In this document: one piece after another, positions 59,945 through 64,000 of the stretch
How the letters are laid out: every line of letters begins with the position of its first letter
Numbering within the stretch: the stretch's first letter is position 1
NCBI RefSeq assembly: GCF_013409995.1
Contig: NZ_JACCBX010000021.1
Coordinates: forward strand, 16,353-80,352
DNA length: 64,000 nt
Source of the DNA: Neobacillus driksii
GTDB lineage: Bacteria; Bacillota; Bacilli; Bacillales; Cytobacillaceae
Direction: 5' to 3'
Notes under the pieces: generated by a model
Seen by the model: only the letters and a program-made list of their open reading frames with translations
Told to the model about the DNA's origin: nothing
Databases searched by the model: none
Translations under genes and position numbers: made by a program

Positions 59945-60931
59945 ATGGAGAAAAACTCAAAACCAAATGAGCCTATAGTTACACACATTTATACTGCAGA
60001 TCCTTCCGCACATGTCTTTGAAGGCAAGCTTTATATTTATCCATCTCATGACCTTGATCACGATGAACCTTCTAATGATAATGGCGACCAATATAAGATG
60101 GAAGATTACCATGTCCTATCTATGGATGACGTTAACTCCCCTGTTGTCGACCACGGGGAAGCGCTTCACGTAAAAGATGTTCCATGGGCATCTAAACAAA
60201 TGTGGGCACCTGATGCAGCTTATAAAAACAACACGTATTATTTATTCTTCCCAGCAAGAGATAAAGATGGCATTTTCAGAATTGGTGTCGCAACAAGTCC
60301 AAATCCTGCAGGCCCATTCACACCAGAGGAAAATTACATACCTGGCAGCTTCAGTATCGACCCAGCGGTATTAGTGGATGAAGATTCAAAAGCGTATGTT
60401 TATTTTGGCGGCCTTTGGGGAGGACAGTTAGAAAAGTGGCAGACTGGAACATTCGTTCCTGAAGCAGAAGGACCAGCACCTGATGCACCTGCACTAGGAC
60501 CTAGAGTAGCTGAATTAAGCGATGACATGCTTACTTTCAAAAGTGAACCAAAAGAAATTTCCATTGTTGACGAAGATGGCAACCCGATTCTTGCAAGCGA
60601 TGAGGACAGAAGATATTTTGAAGGACCATGGGTTCATAAATACAATGGTCTTTACTATCTATCCTATTCAACCGGTACAACTCATAAAATCGTTTATGCA
60701 GTAAGTGAGAATCCACAAGGTCCATTTGTATTTAAAGGTACAATTCTTACCCCTGTAATTGGCTGGACCACACATCATTCGATTGTTGAGTTTAACGATA
60801 AATGGTACCTGTTCTACCACGATTGCGAGTTATCAGATGGCGTGAACCATAAGCGTTCTGTAAAATACACTGAACTTAATTATAACGAAGATGGAACGAT
60901 TCAAACGATTGACCCTTACGGAGATAAATAG
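59945..60931 (+). CDS. GH43-family glycosidase (xylosidase/arabinofuranosidase type)
   Basis: A 328-aa, five-bladed-propeller glycosidase with no signal peptide. It shows YTADPSAHVFEGKLYIYPSH near the start (base Asp of ADPSAH), MWAPDAAYKNNTYYLFFPA, FSIDPAVLVDEDSKAYVYFG and RYFEGPWVHKYNGLYYLSYS (acid Glu in FEGPW). A Pro/Ala-rich loop (PEAEGPAPDAPALGP) lies near residue 180. The ATG at 59945 has GGGGAG five bases upstream; the 26 upstream codons are not conserved. It probably removes arabinose or xylose from imported oligosaccharides; which one cannot be read from sequence. Confidence 0.9.
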   Translation: MEKNSKPNEPIVTHIYTADPSAHVFEGKLYIYPSHDLDHDEPSNDNGDQYKMEDYHVLSMDDVNSPVVDHGEALHVKDVPWASKQMWAPDAAYKNNTYYLFFPARDKDGIFRIGVATSPNPAGPFTPEENYIPGSFSIDPAVLVDEDSKAYVYFGGLWGGQLEKWQTGTFVPEAEGPAPDAPALGPRVAELSDDMLTFKSEPKEISIVDEDGNPILASDEDRRYFEGPWVHKYNGLYYLSYSTGTTHKIVYAVSENPQGPFVFKGTILTPVIGWTTHHSIVEFNDKWYLFYHDCELSDGVNHKRSVKYTELNYNEDGTIQTIDPYGDK

Positions 60932-60940
60932 GCAGATTAA

Positions 60941-60973
60941 AAGCTGGCTTCATAGTCGAAGCCAGCCTTTTTA
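60941..60973 (+). terminator. bidirectional terminator at the right end of the sugar island
   Basis: GCTGGCTTC pairs perfectly with GAAGCCAGC around ATAGTC, followed by TTTTT. It lies between the convergent GH43 and tmk ends and marks the island's right boundary. Confidence 0.87.
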
Positions 60974-60978
60974 ATGTG

Positions 60979-61602
60979 CTATTTAAGTCTCGCTGCCAAT
61001 ACTGCATTGATATCAGCCATAACTTCTTCTACTTCTTGATTGGCGTCGATTCTAACCATTCTTTCAGGAAACATCTTCATTACCTCTTCATAGCCTTCCC
61101 GAACGTTAACATGGAAATTTATTTCCTCTAAATCTAATCTATTTATTTCTCTTTCTTTATTTTTGGCAATTCGACTTAACCCTATTTGAGGGTCCAAATC
61201 CAGGTACAAAGTTAAATCTGGCATTAGGTCTCCAATTGCAAATTTATTAATGGAAAAGACCTTACTAATACCTAGTCCTCTAGCATATCCCTGATATGCT
61301 AAGCTGCTATCTACAAACCTATCACATAATACAATACAGCCTTCATTAAGAGACGGTACGACCTTTTCCACTAAATGCTGCCTTCTTGCTGCGGCATAAA
61401 GCAGGGCTTCTGTTCTGCCCTCCATTTTAGTGTTTTTCGGGTCTAGAATAACGGAACGAATTTGCTCTGCTATATCAATTCCTCCAGGCTCTCTTGTAAC
61501 CACTACCTTTTTTCCACTCGTCTCAAGTGAATCTTTAATGAAATTAATTATAGTCGATTTGCCAGATCCCTCGACACCTTCAAGGGTAATGAAGTAACTC
61601 AT
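60979..61602 (-). CDS. tmk: Tmk, thymidylate kinase
   Basis: It phosphorylates dTMP to dTDP for DNA synthesis. The 207-aa P-loop kinase has Walker A EGVEGSGKSTIINF, the substrate motif VVTREPGGIDIAEQIR, the DRF/DRH-type DRFVDSSLAYQGYARGLG and a LID region near 145. It starts 21 bp after the yaaO-type gene, as in B. subtilis. In B. subtilis darA follows directly; here the sugar island begins after tmk. Confidence 0.96.
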   Translation of the reverse strand: MSYFITLEGVEGSGKSTIINFIKDSLETSGKKVVVTREPGGIDIAEQIRSVILDPKNTKMEGRTEALLYAAARRQHLVEKVVPSLNEGCIVLCDRFVDSSLAYQGYARGLGISKVFSINKFAIGDLMPDLTLYLDLDPQIGLSRIAKNKEREINRLDLEEINFHVNVREGYEEVMKMFPERMVRIDANQEVEEVMADINAVLAARLK

Positions 61603-61623
61603 ATATATTTCTCCAATCTTATT

Positions 61624-63069
61624 TCAATTATTAACTTGTTCTACAATGTTAATTTGATTACTGTCTAGAAAGGAACCACCTTGAAATCTCGCTCCCGTAT
61701 TGATTAGCTGGGTAAGCTGCTTTACCTTTTCCTCTGTAATTAACTCCCCCATTAACAGAAGGGGAATTCCCGGCGGGTATGGAATAATCGTCTCTGCACA
61801 CACCTGCCCCGCTGCTTCTGAAATCGGTATTAGCTGTTTCTTCATATTAGTCAACTTGTCATGGGAAATTGCTAACTCAGATATCTTTCCTGTATTAACT
61901 AAAGTTTCATTCTCAATTGAATGATAAGGTATTTCCTCTAGCAGCGCTTTTATTTTTCTACCTGCTCTTACTAATGGATATTCTTGGTTTTCCTTCAATA
62001 AGGGAAGGATAAATAGGACATTAAGTGGATCTGCTAATTCCGTATAGATTCCTATCTCTTCAAATCTTTTCTGGAGTTCAAATCCACTTAACTTAGACCT
62101 TGACTGTATGGTTACTTTTAATGGATCCCCGGGTAGGTTAGGATACTCTAGTACCTTAATGCTTTGAATCGCTGAAAGCTCTTTTTTAAAATTCAATATT
62201 TCTTGTTTTAGGTATTCTAAATCGTTACGATGATAGGTTGCTAAATAGTTTCTCGCTAAATCCAGTGAAGCCATGATAACGTATGATGGGCTGCTAGACT
62301 GAAGCATTTGCAGGTAGTCCTTCACCTTATCGAGGTTGACTCGTACACTGTTTATATGTAAATAAGAACCCATAGTCATGGCCGGCAAAGTTTTATGTGC
62401 TGAGTGCACAACCATATCCGCCCCTAATTGAATTGCAGATGCCGGAAAGGGCTCACCAATAATAAAATGAGGACCATGTGCCTCATCTACTAATACAGGT
62501 ATGTTTTTTAGATGTGCAAGGTCAATGATACTTTTTAAATCATATACCATACCATAATAATTTGGATAGGTTAAAACAATCGCTTTCGCATTTGGATAGA
62601 GGGTAATGGCTTTTTCCACAATTTCTTCTGCAACACCAGTTGATGTTTTCCATTCTGGATTATATTCAGGTTCCAAAAAAACGGGTCTGGCCTTGGCTAA
62701 CTTAATAGCATTTAAGACAGACTTATGGCAATTTCGTTGAACAAGGATAACATCATCCTTCTCACAAACTGACAGGATCATGGCTAAATTACCGACAGTT
62801 GATCCATTTACCAAGAAAAAGCTTTTCTTGACCTGATAAAGCGCAGCTAAGAGCTCCTCAGCCTCTTTAATCACGCCTTCAGGGGAGTGCAAATCATCCA
62901 AACCGGATAGTTCTGTGGCGTCAATTTTTAGAAGTTCCTGAAATAGATTTTGAGCTTGTTGGTTGAGAACAACTCCTGACTTATGGCCAGGAACGTGAAA
63001 TGAGATGGGGTTTGCACTTTTATAGTGAATTAGTGCTTCATATAACGGAATTCGAGTTTGTTTATTCAT
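61624..63069 (-). CDS. yaaO: YaaO, Orn/Lys/Arg decarboxylase-family PLP enzyme
   Basis: A PLP-dependent fold I decarboxylase-like protein of 481 aa. It has FHVPGHKSGVVL near the N terminus, SFFLVNGSTVGNLAMIL, the aspartate pairing with PLP in PVLVDEAHGPHFIIG and the Schiff-base Lys in VVHSAHKTLPAMTMGS. A C-terminal Orn/Lys/Arg decarboxylase domain follows (about 360-481, VCAETIIPYPPGIPLLLMGE). Its amino acid substrate is not established; Bacillus paralogues include arginine decarboxylase SpeA. It is co-transcribed with tmk. Confidence 0.9.
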   Translation of the reverse strand: MNKQTRIPLYEALIHYKSANPISFHVPGHKSGVVLNQQAQNLFQELLKIDATELSGLDDLHSPEGVIKEAEELLAALYQVKKSFFLVNGSTVGNLAMILSVCEKDDVILVQRNCHKSVLNAIKLAKARPVFLEPEYNPEWKTSTGVAEEIVEKAITLYPNAKAIVLTYPNYYGMVYDLKSIIDLAHLKNIPVLVDEAHGPHFIIGEPFPASAIQLGADMVVHSAHKTLPAMTMGSYLHINSVRVNLDKVKDYLQMLQSSSPSYVIMASLDLARNYLATYHRNDLEYLKQEILNFKKELSAIQSIKVLEYPNLPGDPLKVTIQSRSKLSGFELQKRFEEIGIYTELADPLNVLFILPLLKENQEYPLVRAGRKIKALLEEIPYHSIENETLVNTGKISELAISHDKLTNMKKQLIPISEAAGQVCAETIIPYPPGIPLLLMGELITEEKVKQLTQLINTGARFQGGSFLDSNQINIVEQVNN

Positions 63070-63124
63070 TGGTATACTCCTTTAAAGAGTCTCATTCATT
63101 TTACCTGACCTACCCCGTTTTAAG

Positions 63125-63151
63125 CAAAAAAATAAAGCCCAAATGGACTTT
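63125..63151 (-). terminator. intrinsic terminator after gin
   Basis: On the minus strand AAAGTCC pairs with GGGCTTT (one G-T pair) around ATTT, followed by ATTTTTTT. The hairpin begins at the gin stop codon. Confidence 0.78.
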
Positions 63152-63352
63152 TTATGAAAAAATTTCTGGTGTTGTTATTTTCTTTAACTGTTTTAGATAA
63201 TATTTATATTTTGGATCATGTGTTTCTGTTTGAATTAAGTCTTTTTCACAATCAGTACATATAAACGAAGTATATAGATGTATCCCTTTTGGTTTTAAAT
63301 CCTCACATATAACGCATGTTTCGTGATAATGACTATGTGCTACTGAACTCAA
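63152..63352 (-). CDS. gin: Gin (CsfB), anti-sigma-G factor
   Basis: A small zinc-binding protein that inhibits sigma-G (and sigma-E) to time forespore gene expression. The 66-aa product has two CxxC pairs, ETCVICEDLK and FICTDCEKDL, and ends KYYLKQLKKITTPEIFS like B. subtilis CsfB. The start is TTG at 63352 with GGAGG eight bases upstream. Longer open frames up to 63499 are ruled out because a sigma-F promoter lies inside them and transcription would begin about 14 bp before the TTG. xpaC and yaaN, next in B. subtilis, are absent here. Confidence 0.93.
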   Translation of the reverse strand: MSSVAHSHYHETCVICEDLKPKGIHLYTSFICTDCEKDLIQTETHDPKYKYYLKQLKKITTPEIFS

Positions 63353-63372
63353 CCACACCACCTCCATACACC

Positions 63373-63402
63373 TATTCTTCCCGATATTTTTCAATTGTAT
63401 AC
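63373..63402 (-). promoter_or_regulatory. sigma-F promoter of gin
   Basis: On the minus strand GTATA (63398-63402) is followed after exactly 15 bp by GGGAAGAATA (63373-63382). Both match the sigma-F consensus (GYATA, 15 bp, GGNNANAHTR) fully. B. subtilis csfB is a sigma-F gene. Confidence 0.88.
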
Positions 63403-63634
63403 AATATTTAGAATTATCATCTTCAGGGCATCCCTCGATATATCTTATGTAGGTAAATGCTTTTGGGTGTATGTCTAGTAACGATTTATTCAAAAACACT
63501 TCGTACTTTTTTATTTAGGAACTAGGAATTAGGCTGGTAGGCAAATTAGGGTTCTGTCTGACGGGATGGTCCAGACTTTTGATTACCTTTATTATAGAAA
63601 ATTCGAGTTTGGCTTAATCAAAAACTATTTTGGG

Positions 63635-63850
63635 CTATTCGTTACCGTTTTCCTTAAAAATCACACTGTTAGGGCATGAATAACCTCTAATCGTTACCGT
63701 TTTCTTCAAAAGTGTCGCCGTACGGGCACGATTAACTGCTTTTCATTACCTTTTTCTTTAAAATTGCCGCCTCACTGGCACGAATACCTCCTAAGCCTTA
63801 CTGTTTTCTTTAAAAGTATTACCACACGGGCACAATTCTCTAACACTTCA
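63635..63850. repeat. tandem repeat array, 52-bp period, four degenerate copies
   Basis: Variants of GTTACCGTTTTCTTTAAAA recur at 63641, 63693, 63745 and 63797, each 52 bp apart, and each unit also holds a GGGCACGATT-like stretch. The copies are more diverged than in the other two arrays. It lies between the 5S rRNA terminator and gin. The DNA from 63403 to 63634 shows no other feature. Confidence 0.82.
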
Positions 63851-63870
63851 TTTTTTTGTAAATTAAATAC

Positions 63871-63900
63871 AAAAAAACACAACCCTTATCAGGTTGTGTT
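63871..63900 (-). terminator. rRNA operon terminator
   Basis: On the minus strand AACACAACC pairs perfectly with GGTTGTGTT around TGATAAG and is followed by TTTTTTG, just after the 5S 3' end. Confidence 0.9.
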
Positions 63901-63906
63901 TCCCTT

Positions 63907-64000
<94 letters not shown>

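Noticed and set aside
32400..60975. Prophage or integrative element carrying the sugar genes
   Set aside because: No integrase, phage, conjugation or transposase genes and no tRNA-derived attachment repeats were found in the interval.
63353..63499. N-terminal extension of Gin by 49 codons
   Set aside because: A consensus sigma-F promoter lies inside it, it has no similarity to CsfB, and the TTG at 63352 has an ideal ribosome site.

Overview
The window is low-GC Firmicute DNA from an endospore-forming Bacillaceae, close to Bacillus or Neobacillus-type species. This rests on the spore genes (spoIIE, yabP/yabQ, spoVT, spoVG, sspF, yabG, gin, fin) and on gene order matching the B. subtilis oriC-proximal region from rrnA to spoIIE. 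The window reads opposite to the usual map. The 3' end of a 5S rRNA gene lies at the right edge, and most genes are on the minus strand, probably co-directional with replication from an origin to the right.

Right edge (60.9-64 kb): 5S rRNA end, gin (csfB) with a near-perfect sigma-F promoter and a TTG start, a yaaO-type decarboxylase and tmk. Left block (1-32.4 kb): darA, holB, ricT, yabA, trmN-like yabB, rsmI, abrB (plus strand), metG, tatD, yabE, rnmV, rsmA, yabG, veg, sspF, ispE, purR, ridA/yabJ, spoVG, glmU, prs, ctc, pth, fin, mfd, spoVT, yabM, yabN, rqcP, yabP, yabQ, divIC, yabR, tRNA-Met and the start of spoIIE. Relative to B. subtilis (from memory), xpaC-yaaN, yaaR and yazA are missing from their usual places.

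Between tmk and darA, genes that are neighbours in B. subtilis, sits a roughly 28.5 kb pentose/xylan island (about 32.4-60.97 kb). It has a two-component system, solute-binding protein and two permeases in the order of Geobacillus xynDCEFG; an Axe2-type acetylxylan esterase; xylA-xylB with a MATE transporter; divergent xylR; a glycerate kinase and a nitroreductase; a xynP symporter with GH43 beta-xylosidase and an intracellular GH5 enzyme; and a probable D-xylonate branch (IlvD/Edd dehydratase, DapA-like aldolase, aldo/keto reductase) divergent from an IclR regulator, followed by a second GH43 gene. No secreted xylanase is visible, so the island looks built for import and intracellular breakdown of short acetylated xylo-oligosaccharides. 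A polysaccharide deacetylase gene in it appears frameshifted.

Regulation is legible. Two 31-bp XylR-type palindromes precede xylA and xynP, a weaker one precedes xylR, and a cre site lies in the xylA leader. Two copies of a TTTTATAATATAAAA palindrome lie in the dehydratase-iclR gap. In the housekeeping part, candidate promoters for sigma-A, B, F, G and H and Spo0A boxes can be read, including a 21-bp-spaced spoIIE promoter.

The intergenic DNA carries three unrelated tandem arrays, each with a 51-52 bp period, and two families of dispersed imperfect palindromes with two copies each. These non-coding elements are the least explained part of the window.
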